The notes under the pieces are model-generated. The model worked only from the letters and a program-made list of their open reading frames with translations, had not been told where the DNA came from and searched no databases. From the NCBI GenBank assembly GCA_963930655.1, contig OZ005610.1, positions 3,291,001-3,355,000 of the forward strand: a stretch of 64,000 nt of DNA, in the 5' to 3' direction. Origin of the DNA: Myrica gale. Lineage: Eukaryota > Streptophyta > Magnoliopsida > Fagales > Myricaceae. Made by a program: the position numbers and the translations under genes. This document shows positions 47,500 to 59,681 of the stretch, one piece after another; within the stretch, counting starts at the first letter, position 1, and each line of letters begins with the position of its first letter.

Positions 47500-47900
47500 A
47501 ATAGAAAATAGACATACTTGGTTTCTTGACAGTGTCCCACCTTCTCCCTTGCATGTGTTCTGCGAGATACTCTAGGTTGGCTGGAGCTACTAAGTGCTTA
47601 CAACGTCATCACAAGACGTCAATTGGGACACATCTACTAAAATGACTTCTGGTCATTGTCACATATGCTTCCCTTCCTCCTCATGCATGAAGAGACTCTA
47701 GGGCTTTTGGAGATACTAACTGATTAGAATACGATCTCGAAGTCATCAAGCAGAACACATCAGCTAAATGTTGTTCCTAATTGTCCCTTATGCTGCTTGT
47801 GTGTGCAGGAAATAACTAGGGTTTGTTGAGCTACCAAGTGATTACAACATGATCTCCGGCACATCAATCAAGAAACATAAACTAAAATGACCCTGGTCAT
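47500..47900. repeat. degenerate ~145 bp repeats in a ligase IV intron
   Basis: Three diverged units share ACTCTAGG(G/T)...GGAG(A/C)TAC...GATTA(G/C)AA...CATCA and ACTAAAATGAC..TGGTCAT, starting near 47560, 47690 and 47810. The function is unknown. They may be remnants of a tandem-repeat element. Confidence 0.45.
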
Positions 47901-48267
47901 CATCACTTGCTTTCAATAGCATATTCAAGAAAAGAAAAGAAGTCATTGAGCAACATTTGCTCAGACTTTGCAAGTTTTCCTCACTAACCTATGCTTGATT
48001 ACTTTTGTGGTTTTGATGTATTTTTTATTAGAATAACATAGAATATGCTGAACAAATGAAAGACAGTCATTTTCCATTCAATCATAAAATTACTTGGAGA
48101 ATTGGAAACCTGTGCATGTCATGGACAGTGAAAAATGCCCCCACGGTATCTTTTTCTTAAGTCCATATATCTAGATCATCCTCATGAAAGCCAGTGATGA
48201 TTAACCATGTTTCAAACGAAGAAGCCCTACGGCCACTCCAATTATCATTTGTAATCCTATCGTCATA

Positions 48268-48345
48268 GCTTTAGTCCAAATGGCCATAGGGCTTTTATTC
48301 CTTTAAAAGATAAAAGGCCCTACTGCCATTTGGATTAAGGTAAGA
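48268..48345. other. imperfect hairpin flanked by direct repeats
   Basis: 48269-48297 (CTTTAGTCCAAATGGCCATA...) is almost the reverse complement of 48312-48341 (...CTGCCATTTGGATTAAGG), a stem of about 29 bp with a 14 base loop. The outer direct repeats CATG(A)AAGC..GTGATG.TTAA.CATGTTTCAAAC occur near 48183 and 48388. It may be a small foldback element. Confidence 0.5.
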
Positions 48346-48600
48346 CCAGAAGAAGGTTTAAAGCAGGGATGACGCTTTTACCCTCTGCATGAAAGCTGGT
48401 GATGGTTAATCATGTTTCAAACCCCAAAAAAAATGGCTAATGGTCATTTGACTAAGGTATGACCAGAGGAGGGGTCAAGCTAGGCACGACTTAGAATGGC
48501 TCTTTCATTTCCCTACAAAAGGGTTCATTTGAGAATCATGCAAGCTCAGAGATACCAGAAAACTTTGACCCCTTTATCAACGTGGCTAGCCTCTGTCTAA

Positions 48601-48868
48601 GGTGATGTTTGGCAAGCAATTAAGAATTTTGATTTTTTAGAGTTTTACTTTTATGGGGGTTTGTAAAGAGTTTAAGAATGTTTGATTGTAAAATGATTTT
48701 AATTGGAGTTTGTTAAAAAGTAAGCAGAGAGAAGATTTGATGTTTTTTTATGAAAAAGTATTTAAGTTGGTGTGAAAATTTTGAGATCTAACTGTTTGGC
48801 TATGAAAATTTTTACTTTTTAAAATATTTCTTTAAAAAGTGAAGATTTTGATTCTACCAAACATCACC
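48601..48868. mobile_element. Tourist-like MITE, copy E (268 bp, TSD TAA)
   Basis: Starts GGTGATGTTTGGCAAGC and ends ACCAAACATCACC (13 bp near-perfect inverted repeats), with TAA at 48598-48600 and 48869-48871. It lies in a ligase IV intron. The interior is T-rich with AAAATTTT blocks like the other copies. Confidence 0.85.
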
Positions 48869-51692
48869 TAAGACTCTACTCTGCCTGTTGGACACATTGT
48901 GCCTCTTCTCTGTTGGAATTCCAAGTGGTAAAACAACACATGACCACATCAAACACAGCATAGGCTACACGAGACACTTAGACACAAATTAAAGAAGACA
49001 TGAGAAAAGACAGCCAGAAATAGCATGAAGTTTCAAGTGACAACCCGAAAGGAGAACTTACCTATCAACCAGAACATTTTGTATGATAAAATCCTACATC
49101 GCAGGCCCATATTCAGAGTGATCAAGAAAGTTCCTGCCAAGAAGAGACCACTTATGACTCCTGTCAGACCAAATAAACCTCATAATTGTGAAACCACTTG
49201 GATAACACTCCACCCAGGACATACAAATTGGCATGTTCAAAAGATTTCCTATCTGTAAACTTAAAATTTAAAACATGGTAGAAGAGTTTTGTAGTTGTAA
49301 TCTGGAGTTTACATGAAATTAGCAGAGCAATCAGATCAGCAAGATAAAGATCGAGAGGATGAACCTAATCAAGTGAGAAAAATAGGTAATAAGGGATAGA
49401 TGTGCACCTACCTTGAGAAGTAATATATATCAGTTCCATTCTTATGAATTTGGATGCGATCACCATCGAATTTGCATTCAACGACCACTTCCTTCCCATG
49501 AAGCTAAACAGATGAGACAAGTCAGAATGTAGTGTTGGGTAATACATCAAATTGATTGAAGAGAATCACATGCGAAGTCGTGTACTTTTGTTTGGGCTGG
49601 GGGAAATAAATATTTTTAACTAATCTTATAATTGGTTGCACAAAAAACATCATTTAATGTCAAGACCCCCTGGATGAAGATGGTCGAGGACAGCTGAAAC
49701 ATAAGTGACGACACCTTTTTCCATGCGGCCATGGCATCAGCAACTCTCATAGCCAGTTGAGGGCGAACAGCTTTTCCAACTTCAATATCCTGCAAAAAGA
49801 CAATCACAAAAATGTCAAATGATCACGAACTTCCTCTAGTACGCGCATAGAGGCATTATAAAGAATTACTGGTTTAACTAACCAATGAACAGAGAGCTAC
49901 AAGTACAGCTTGTTAGTCACCAATGCAACTAACCCACATGTAACTATCAAAAGAATGTTTAATTAGAATAACCATTTGACCCATTTTCCAGCGTGTAACC
50001 TATATTGAATCCAACTCCTACTTAAGTTTTGATCTCAAGATATCTCACCAAAAGTCTCACTTATTGTAAAAGGCAGCATATGTTAACTTGGCTTTGAACA
50101 CAATGCAAGGAGTCGCCATCACATTGTAACCCACACATCAGCGAATACACTATATAAGTGCATAGGTGTGTGATTCTCCTAGTTCTTGGATAACTTGTCT
50201 CAATTATCAAGAAAAAAAGAACAGCAGAACAAATCTCACAAGCTAACATGTGTAAAGAGATCCTTAGAAGAGTTTTTTAATAAGAAAACCCAAAAAAATA
50301 CTAGCTTCATTCAATAACTTGTTTTCATCTCAACAGTGGGGCATAAATTAGTGTCTTATATCCTATCCAAACAAGCACTCGCACAAATGAACAAGAATAA
50401 CTGTAGCCGACAAAATGAACAACATACTTAAAAAGTAAATGGAGGTATTGTAACAGACCTGCCGTTTATGCCGCTGAGATCTATTCCTCAGCTTTTCACA
50501 AACCAATTTTAAGTCACAAGTCACATTAAACAAGTCTTCAGCATCAGGATGAAATTCATGAAAAATGCTCTTTTCACTAATTCCCAGCTTTAGATCTGCA
50601 TTAAAAAAAAAATTGATTAAGAAACATGTTTAAGCCTTCCATCATGAAGAAAAGAATTCTACAAACTATGGATGTAATAGACAATACCTTTAAGAATAAT
50701 CATGATTATCCACTTCATTTCCTCAGCATTTGTCTTGTTTATCAGAGTCGAAAGAATGGACGTCTTCTCTGCCCTGTTGCCATGGTTGTGAATCAAAATG
50801 AAAACAGAAAAACCAATATCATAACATAAAGAACATAATGATGAACCAGGAACCGAGAGCCAAATAAAATCCTACAACAATAGATGTAAAGAAAAAACCA
50901 AATGTAGTGGAAACAAAATAAAGATTGTAGACCTTGCAGAAACGCATTTTCCTCATAAAGAGCAAGGAGTAGCAAAGCACTGTGCTCTTTTCGTCCTATG
51001 TGAGTAATACAATTTGTTAGGGTAAGCATGTCATTCTAGCCCTAGTTTTGGGAAACAATTTGCCTCACTAAGATCAAGCGATGGAATTACACCTATGACA
51101 ACCATGCATTGCCTTGTTCGAGTTATTAAGTAGAAACAGAAGTCAAACGGTATACCTATTTTCAGAAGAAGCCAAGCGATCAAGCAAGTCGTTCACGTCC
51201 TTGATCGTCAGTCCACCAGAAGCCATCCATTGCCTACGCTGCAACACCTGTTTCACGAACCACATTTTAAATGACTTGGTACCGAAATGCAGCAAATGCC
51301 TTGAAACTAAACATAATCATAATAATCCTAAAAGTATGGGAGACCTCGGCAGCGACGAGGGAGAAGTTTCCGACATTAGCACCGGAGTGGGAGCCACCCT
51401 TGCGCCAATTGACGAGGCGGAGAGCGTCGAGGGAGTCGCGAGACATGCCGAGGGCGTCGATGGGGCAGGTGGCGAGGACGGACTCCTTGAGGCCGTAGGT
51501 GCCGCGCTCTCGGTCAAGTTTCGGAATGATAAGGCGGATGGCGCTGAAGTAGTCGCCGGGATCGCAGAAAGTGTCTAAGAACCTACGGAACTTGGAGCGC
51601 TTCTTGGACGCCGTCTTGCTCCGCTGGATCCACGTGAAGAGGCTGCAGAGCACGCTGAACTTGGTGTTGGTGGCGGCGGCACGGTCTGTCAT

Positions 51693-51946
51693 TTAAGAGA
51701 CTTCCAGGAAGTATCCGGAGCGCCGTCTCTCTTCTGAAGTGAAAGTCAAATGAAAAAGCACTCTGATATGATTCAAGCAGAAGGAGAAGCCGTCATTCGC
51801 CGCGTGCATGTTCGAAGCTTGCGAAGGAAGGAGGCTGTCGAGTCGTACCGTCGCCACGTGGGCGTTGTTCTTTTGTCTTTTTTTTGACAAAAACTTAAAA
51901 GAGGATTCTTTATTATGTTTGTAAAGAGCCAGGAGCCACACTGTTA

Positions 51947-51986
<40 letters not shown>

Positions 51987-52505
51987 CACTACGGCACTAC
52001 CTCTCCCACGACATCCACCCCACCCTCATTTCCGACTCACCCCAATGGGCCACCGGTGAGTGGAGCGCCCCCGAATCCCCGATCGTTTTCTATACTACAG
52101 CGTGTTGTAAGTCCATGATAAATGAGTTAACGTATGAGACCTGCATTTGTGAATGGTGATGGCTGGTGGTTATGAAATTAGTACTGCATCAGATGATGAG
52201 CATCTGCGAAAGCTTTCTTCAATGAGTTTAGTAGCCATTTTCTTTTCAAAGAGGCAGGGTTCAAAAGATCAACCAGAAAGAGGAAGTGAGGAAATCACTT
52301 TCCAACTTCACGAACAGGAGCGAGCATTACTTTGCATTCATACAACGTAAATTATGTAATAAAATACATCGGTGTTCTGTTCTCCAAAGAAAGTTACAAC
52401 TGAACTAAAATAGTCATCACCACACTTTGACCCGTCGCTTGAGCCTTGAAGCTTCGCTTTGAGATTGCGATGGTCCATGGACCCATTAGCCAAAACCTAC
52501 GCCGC
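51693..52505. other. intergenic: LIG4 5' flank and MDL 3' flank
   Basis: Contains a CT microsatellite at 51950-51983. A short open frame at 52153-52350 shows no domain and probably lies in the 3' flank of the MDL gene. Confidence 0.4.
51950..51983. repeat. CT dinucleotide microsatellite
   Basis: Uninterrupted (CT)n of about 34 bp, 260 bp upstream of the ligase IV start codon. Confidence 0.95.
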
Positions 52506-53946
52506 TCAAAATGTTGAGCCGTTGAACCCAACGAATGATCGCTGTACCATGAAAAGGAAGAACACATAAATTAGTTCGTAAACAATGAGTTTATTACTGC
52601 TGCCATTGGAGCTTCTGACAACTGTACTGTACCAACGGAAGAACATGGCAGAAGTGTTCCATTTGCCACAAAATGCCAAGAGCCACTTCAGTGTCTCAAC
52701 AGCATACTAAAAAAATTCACTTTTTTTGCTAAAATTTTTTAACACAAAAAAATTCACAACCGATCATGTTATCTAAAAAAAAACCAATACAAACTCCAAC
52801 ACTCCAAAACAAATTCTATCAAATTGTCTCTCTTCAAACCTTTCTTTTCACTAAACTACTGTACTCCTTTATGAAAAAAATTTCATCAAATCAGCTACCT
52901 ACACAGTTTTACAAAATTCCTAAATATTTACACCACTATACAAATTTCTACCAATTTGAAAGATTTTTTGTGCAACCAACATCACCTTAAACTCTTAACC
53001 CCGAGATATACCTGGTTTCCTATAAAATAGTTTCCGCACCTCTATATTTCTTTCCTGGAAATAGTTTCCAAACCGAAGTATAAACAAGTAAATTCCAACT
53101 TACAATTAAAATTAGTAAGACAAAAGAAGGTTACCTGCACATCATAGAACTTGATATAGAAGCGGGAGCTGTCGATAGATAGCTTAGTTTGAAGAATCTC
53201 TGCAATTATTGAACTCAACTTTCCATTAACACTTGGTCCAAGGCCCCCAATAGATATCAGTTCTCCATATGCGGCTGGCTCTTCAGTGCCCGCAAATGCG
53301 ATAGGAACTCCCCCATTCAGCAAAATCATCACATACTGAATCACAGAGAGAGGAAGCATGAATACATGCTATAAGTCATATAGCCATATTACAGGAGTGT
53401 CTGCAGATCAACAACTGCACGGAAGGGTATAGAAGAAAGTGGTTTTTAAGAGTGAAACACGCTGAATGAACCAAGTGCGACGGCTTCTTTCTATGTAAAC
53501 CTCAAAATACTGTAGTGCAAGTTACATCGAAAAGAAGAACAACAACTATAGAAAGAAAATTAAATAGCTAGCCATTAATACTAAGTAACTAAAAATTTTG
53601 GAAAACATGACAAAAAAGGCTTTGGGCATGTGCCACACTTGGTCAAATTTCAACCAGAGCTCAAAGAGATATTAGGACAAAAGAAACTTGGCATTCCTAA
53701 AGTAATTTTGTCAAACAATTGGTGGTCAATGAAACAGCCGAAGAAATACCGACAAAACGGCGACGAAGTTACAGAGAACATACACATATGGCATATACGC
53801 AAGTGCACAAGTAGTACGAAAAAATGAAACTTAACAGACTCGGGTTTGCCAATGATTTTGGCGACAGCTTTGGTGGCGTCCTTAAGAATGTCGGAGGCAA
53901 CCACTGCATCCACTGGCAAGTTGGTGAATAGATTCAAGGTTGGCAT
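52506..53946 (-). CDS. MDL: MIF/D-dopachrome-tautomerase-like protein (MDL)
   Basis: Complete three-exon gene on minus: 53836-53946, 53135-53335 and 52506-52541, giving 348 nt, 115 aa, the length of plant MDL1/MDL3. It begins MPTLNLFTNLPVDAVVASDI, so the N-terminal proline that is the catalytic base of tautomerase-superfamily enzymes is kept after methionine removal. Later blocks are YVMILLNGGVPIAFAGTEEP and ISIGGLGPSVNGKLS, ending RSFVGFNGSTF. Members form trimers of beta-alpha-beta units. In plants the MDLs are linked to stress and immunity, with some paralogues peroxisomal; the C-terminus here is STF, so no canonical SKL-type signal is present. Intron 2 contains MITE-like sequence ending at 52986. 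Confidence 0.95.
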
Positions 53947-54303
53947 TTCTTCCTCCCTTCCTTTCTTGCCTTCTTTTTCCTTCTTTCCACCGAGCTGCGT
54001 TATTTCTGTGGGTGGTATCTAACGAGGGATTTCTAGATAACGGCTCTCTCTCTCTCTCTCGGGTTTTCAGATTTGTGTCGTGCATTTTCAGTTTTGTTGG
54101 TTTTCCCATCATCTTCGTGGACCCTTTTTTTCTTCTTCTAAAGAATGTAGAAGGGAACCTTTCTGATTCATAGGTTGTCTGCAGTGAAGTATCTTAGCAT
54201 AAGTGAGTTACTTTGATATTTTTCGAGCAAAAAAAGAAAGAGTTACTTAGATATTTATTCAAAAGTAAATGAATTACGTGTCAATTTTCACACTTCCTCC
54301 GTG

Positions 54304-54336
<33 letters not shown>

Positions 54337-54720
54337 TCTAAGGGGCCAACCCATTTGTTCCATTGTCAATTTGAAATGTACTCCACTCCCACTTATAAAT
54401 TTGCTCAAATTTTTGGTCATTAGACTTTAATTTTAATGTCTATCACGAGCTCGAATAAAAGTATTGGAAAGACAATTAAATCAGGTGACAATGCGATAGA
54501 AAAACAAAATATGAGAAAATACAATTTTAGGAAAATAGAGAGAATCACCACTATCTCGTTACAAATGCTGTCCCTCTTCCCAAGCTTAGCCACCAGAAAA
54601 ATTTCCCGCAGATCGTAGCTGGTGGTATTACATGATCAAAGCAGAAACCACTTATGGTGACTATACACATTCTTTACTTGGAAAGAGATCAGTTCAAGCA
54701 CGAATTCTTCCTTTGACCCT
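53947..54720. other. intergenic: MDL 5' flank and PEPPER-like 3' flank
   Basis: Holds the MDL upstream region, pyrimidine-rich just before its start codon, and a GA microsatellite at 54309-54336. No other feature recognised. Confidence 0.4.
54309..54336. repeat. GA dinucleotide microsatellite
   Basis: Uninterrupted (GA)n of about 28 bp. Confidence 0.93.
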
Positions 54721-57700
54721 TCAAAGCCTGAAAGTACTGTAGCCTCCTAAACTGGACGATCCATACCCACCATATGATTGCGAGGAAAACGAGGATGAGG
54801 AGTAAGGTGTACTGCCCAACTGAGAATAAGAATACCTCGAACCAGCATCTACCATGCCGTAGCTGCCTGTAACTGGTTCGTTGTGATTACTGATAGCTTC
54901 CTGCAAATATAGGGATAGAATCAAGTGTTGGAGTATGCTTTCTCTACATTCCTTTTTTGAGCAGAACCACATCCTTCTACACTACGAATTTCATTATAGT
55001 CCATTGGCCTCATGAACTGCTCCCAGTAAAGATATATCATGACATGGCTTTACCCTTCTAATTTCCCAGAAAGAAATACCAAGATTAGTAATACTCGTCA
55101 AATACTTATTCCCACCAATATGCCTAACTACGAAGCAAACAACCGTAACAATATTCCTGTGCATGAAAATAAAACTCTATAAATATAAAAGATCTAGCCC
55201 TATGATTCTTATTATGTAGTTAGAAATTTATACGGGGGAGAAGCCGAAGGAGTAGGAATCACCAAACTATCAACTCTGTGTAAACTTTCCAAAAAGTGTA
55301 GCATTAATTGAAGACCTAAACTCAGTTCTAAAACAAGGTCTTATGTCAGATCAAGCTCAAGTATGTTGAGTCACTGTGCCACAGGAACAATGAATTTTTT
55401 TAAAACTGCGAAAATAAGTCCAACAAGGTTCCCACCTGAATCATATGTTGCGCCGTCTGAACCTGTGATGAGGTGCCTCTAATTTCCACAGTGATTTCAT
55501 CAAGTACTCCCCTGCTCTCTTGGACTGTTAAGACTGCTCCACTACCACGACGAATGAGAGCAATATTAGACCCTTTAGGTCCAAGGATAGCCTCGGCATA
55601 AGATAGGGGGACTTGCATTGTTTGGGTAATCTGGTAAAAGTAAATGAACAAAATAATGTCAACTGCATTAGTAACCATAAAGATGAATATATAAACCATA
55701 ATATAACCAAATGCATAGCCCTACTTATCCATATATTATGCTTAGCAATCAACACATAACTTAAAAGGCAATGTGTAGTCTGATGTCATTCTGGGCACAA
55801 TATATAAAAATAATAATATGTACCAAAGCCTGATGGAATCTTCTTTAGTTTGAGATTTTTGGTCATTTTCAAGTAAATTTTGTTCCTACGTCAGTACGTT
55901 TAATCTATCAAAGCTTATGAACAAGTCTATGAGACTTGAGCCTTAAGGTGCAAGTCCATACAATCAACTTTTTTACAGGTTAACGTGAAATCAAGATTGC
56001 CACTAGCCAAAACAATTAGAGAATCCCCCAGGTAATACGCCCGCTATTTTTTGAGGAGGCATAGGTGACTTCACTTGACCTAAAGTACACACCAAAGAGT
56101 TGTTTGGAGACAAAGGAGTGTTGTCTTATCGCAAATAAGGAAGTTTCAACTCAGAAAATATTAAGCATGATAAGATAACAACCTGAGTAACAATGGGAGC
56201 ACCAGCACGACCAAGTCCCGAAGAACGTATTCCAGAAAGTGCAGGGTCTTGTCCATAGTGTGAAAGACCTGAGGATTGGAGTTGAGACTCAAAATGAGTT
56301 TCACGGTCAAGGAATAGAGAATCCCTCTTAGCGGACATGGACAAAGGATAATCAGAGGTAATTGCAGTTTGAGAAGCAGTATGCTGAGATGACTTGTCGG
56401 ACCAGGCATCTACTTTGCGATCTTGTGAGACCGGCACGGCGTACTGAATATAAACATTGCAACGTAATTACTATGAAACAATGCAAAGAACAATAAATCA
56501 CTACAGGAAACAATCTTACACTCTTTTCAAAGAGAGGAAGAACACTGTGATCAACCAAAAACTTCCTCAGGTGACCCGCTACTGCTTCTAGAGCTTTGAG
56601 AACCTTTAAAGTTTCTCCCTGCAATTCCACAATCCTCTCATCTGTGGCAACATAGAGTGGCACCTCATCTGCCAGTGCAAAATTTAGCAGCATATGCCAG
56701 GTATGACAGAATTATTATTAGCAGCAGAAGAAATCAGATGCCAAAAAAAGTAAATGAAAATAATACAGACACATTAACTGCATCCCGTTACAATAAACTC
56801 TAGGTAGGTCACAAAAAATAGGGGATGAGGTAGGTCATGAGAATTGATCACAGACAATAACAGCAGCACCTGGTCCTAATTTTTGTCACTTGATTTCAAT
56901 CTAAAAAGCATCCATTATTCTTAAACTAGACACATTAATCAAAAACCATAAAGTCCAAATGCCTTAGCCTACCTATGTAGTTCATGTTAAGCTCTTAAAG
57001 TCTAAATCAAAGGATTATCATAATCACCGCACCTACGACTCAGTTTCCTTATACTTTTGACCTGCTAAAAACATACAATCTGCAGCAAACTCTGCAAATA
57101 ATGGGACAAATCAGTGGAAGGGAAAAGAAAACATGACGAAAAGGAAGTTATTAGAATTAACAATTAAGTACTATGACAAAGAACCAGTAATCTGTGTGCA
57201 GAAAGCAAAAGGTCAATGACATGGAAAATACACAGGGAATATCAGAAGCATACCTCCTGACAATACCCTGACAGAAGCACCAGTACTCTCCTGTATAGAT
57301 TTGATTAAGGAGCCCTGCTTTCCAATTAAATTAATGGCTTGTGTCGATGCCACTAATAACCGCATTGAAGAAAATGCAGCACCAGCAGCACCAGATCCTT
57401 TAGCATCAGTCTCGCTCTCAGATAATCCAGAGATGCGTTTGAAAACTCGTATCACAGCATCCATTGCAGGGGAAAAAGGTGCCTCTGGCTCTTCCTTTCC
57501 TGATATCAGCACCTAAGAACGACCGGTCACAAAGAATTGTAAATTAGAAAGGTATAGTTTGAATGTCTGCATGCAATATCTGATTGAAGTGTGTGCATGT
57601 GTGTGCGCGCGTGAGAGTGTGAATGCATAGTGGAATCTCTCGAGCAGTATCATTTGCAAGAATCAGAAAGGCTGAATGACATCGGAATTAATTTTGTTTC

Positions 57701-59681
57701 ACCTTGCAGAAAAATTGCAAGTACAGTAAATACGTAATAGCTAGGAATTTCTGGTCTTAAAAAAAAGTTTGCGCTTAGAGCCAAGCAACTAAGGGTGGGT
57801 TTGTTTTGTAAAATTTTAGGTATTGGATTTAGTGAAAAAATGAAGAGAGAGGTAATTTTTTATATTTTTTGTAGTGAAAAGTAATGATTTGATGGGGGAG
57901 AGAGAGATTATATTGTAATATTTTATTGTGTTAAAATTTTACAACACAAACGCAGCCTAAGAACCTAAAGTCGAGCTGCATAAAATTACAATAGTCTTGG
58001 CCTAGGTTTCACTTGAAGAGCATATCTTCATTAAAAAACTTAATGAAGACGAAGAAGAAGAATCCTGAAAAAGTTGATTATTTCAAAGAGTAATTTTTCA
58101 TAGCACCAAAACAATGAACTACAAATGCAGCTATGGTAGAGCTCGAATACATTATAGAGAAGCACGGGAACTGTGGGCTCAGTTGTTCTTTTTTTTCGAC
58201 TGACGCCAAGATCGCTTATGGAGGCGCTCAGAAATTGAAGGGATGGGTTTGGTATCAAGAGGGTGACACAATTCCGCTTTGAATGAACAGATAATTTGGA
58301 GAGACCAAAACAATCAGACACACTCACCACAGATGAGCTCACGATGAGCAATCTTACACTTTGGCGCATAAAATTATCACTCAAAAAGAGAGTGATTGGA
58401 AATCCGTATTCTCCTTAAGAGAATGAATAGATAGTCAATAGCAAGCACCGCATTTACTGTAAATAGGTGAAGGTGAAAGTGAAAATTGTTTGCATGGTTA
58501 CTAATCAGCATGGTTAAGGTAGGGGTCAATTGAACCAAGTTTAACAGTCAGTTTTTTTTTTACCATGCCTTACTATTGATCGAGGGTCTTCAGGAGAAGT
58601 GAACTATCAAAGATCTTACAGGGAGAAATATGCAATGTTACCTGATTACTCCCTTGTTACTAATTGAGAACAGAAACCTTTTTCCAGCATAAAGACATGA
58701 CTGAAATTACCTTCCTCATAGCCCGTTGAAGAAGCAATAACATAAGTTTCAGATTACATTGCTTTCAGAGATTAGAGTTTGGGTTTAGCAGTAACATTGA
58801 GAGATAAGAGAATCCCTGATTCTAAACCCACAACACAACTCTCCTTGACATTATTACTTAACCATCCAACTTTTCCACCAAGGAACACTCAAAAACAAAA
58901 TATAGTCATCGCAGTTCAAGTTCTTTTGTTTCGGTACGTTGAAAATTCCTCCCCCAGAGAAAACTCACTCACTAACTCACTCATGTGTCCAAAAATTGAA
59001 AAGTTGTTGAATATACTTTGGCTTGTAACGTCTTGGAAGCCACAAGACAGAGCTCAGATAGACACATGAGAACCAAATGCCGGTAAACTATGAGAACCAA
59101 GCAGATGAGCCTTCTACCATCTCTACAACACTTTAAACATGTAAATTCCAAGATCTCTACTTCCGCTATGTGCTCTCAGGAAGTAAACACGGAACCAGAT
59201 AAAAACCTAGAGAGGGAGAAGACGAGCTCACCACCCGATCGGGAGTGCCGACGGCGCCGTCGAGGACGCGAATGCGGGCACGGGTCTCCTCGCACATCTT
59301 CTTGATGAGATCTCCCCTGCGGCCGATGATACTACCGACCTTGAGGACCGGCACTATTAGGCGGAACACGCAGTCCCCGGGCCATCCCGGCCACTTCTTC
59401 TCTGCGGGGGTTGCGGTAGCGGTAGTGACTGGAGCCGGAGTGTCGGACTCGGGAGCTGGCTCGGAATCTGGGTTCGCAATCGAAGGCTCGGTCTCCATTG
59501 CAGTAGTGGCAGGTGTTTCAGCGATTGAAACTGGGGCAGTTGTGACGGGCGTCGTGGTGGTGGTGGTGGCGGAAGAGGGTTCGGTTGGTGCGGTGGAGGT
59601 GGTGTCTTCGGATGGCAGTGTTTGCGGGCATGGCTCGGGGGCAATGGTCGACCCGTTCTCAGCGGGTTCTGACGTCGCCAT
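54721..59681 (-). CDS. PEP: three-KH-domain RNA-binding protein, PEPPER family
   Basis: Complete gene on minus with exons 59232-59681, 57254-57512, 56520-56668, 56183-56443, 55436-55630 and 54721-54900 (1494 nt, 497 aa; Arabidopsis PEPPER is about 495 aa). A low-complexity Thr/Pro/Ala/Glu-rich N-terminus (residues 1-95) leads to KKWPGWPGD and three KH domains with intact GxxG loops: GRRG in KH1 ([19 protein letters not shown]), GKQG in KH2 ([15 protein letters not shown]) and GPKG in KH3 ([17 protein letters not shown], residues about 380-435). Between KH2 and KH3 is an Asp/Ser-rich linker. The C-terminus is Ser/Tyr/Gly-rich, ending [14 protein letters not shown] works with HUA-PEP factors in floral transcript processing and antagonises FLK at FLC in Arabidopsis; a nuclear RNA-binding role is inferred by family. 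Intron 1 carries Tourist-like copy C. Confidence 0.95.
57793..57957. mobile_element. Tourist-like MITE, copy C (165 bp, TSD TAA)
   Basis: Starts GGGTGGGTTTGTTTTGTAAA and ends ACAACACAAACGCAGCC, with TAA at 57790-57792 and 57958-57960. The interior TTTAGTGAAAAAATGAAGAG is shared with copies A and B. It lies in intron 1 of the PEPPER-like gene. Confidence 0.88.

Larger units (their letters stand above)
42909..51692 (-). pseudogene. LIG4: DNA ligase IV locus with in-frame stop and missing OB-fold/BRCT exons
   Basis: Ligase IV seals double-strand breaks in non-homologous end joining with XRCC4. Exons read on minus: 51345-51692 (MTDRAAATNTKFSVLCSLF), 51156-51247, 50688-50773, 50459-50595, 49715-49789, 49412-49503 (nucleotidyl-lysine motif ECKFDGDR), 49062-49133, 46961-47040, 46834-46871, about 46449-46613, 45860-45935, 44948-45072 (motifs DEGVVIKD and GKWLKLKPDY), 44822-44856, 44671-44729 (VAQFLVGLAEHPA), then 42909-43620, whose end VSYKDVAGELLKDW is the plant ligase IV C-terminus. 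Exon 49062-49133 has TAG at 49094-49096 where homologues have serine. The roughly 500 residues between LAEHPA and the C-terminal tail (rest of the OB fold, both BRCT domains, XRCC4-binding linker) have no match in the 1.05 kb between the last two exons. The acceptor before VAFDIIYVGD is also not cleanly in frame. Most likely a pseudogene; an assembly defect is the alternative. Confidence 0.85.

Noticed and set aside
52153..52350. 65-codon open frame downstream of the MDL gene.
   Set aside because: No domain, no splice context, and it lies where the MDL 3' untranslated region is expected.
52707..52986. Possible Tourist-like MITE in MDL intron 2 (right end ACCAACATCACC followed by TTA).
   Set aside because: No matching left end or left TTA could be placed, so I did not list it as a complete element.
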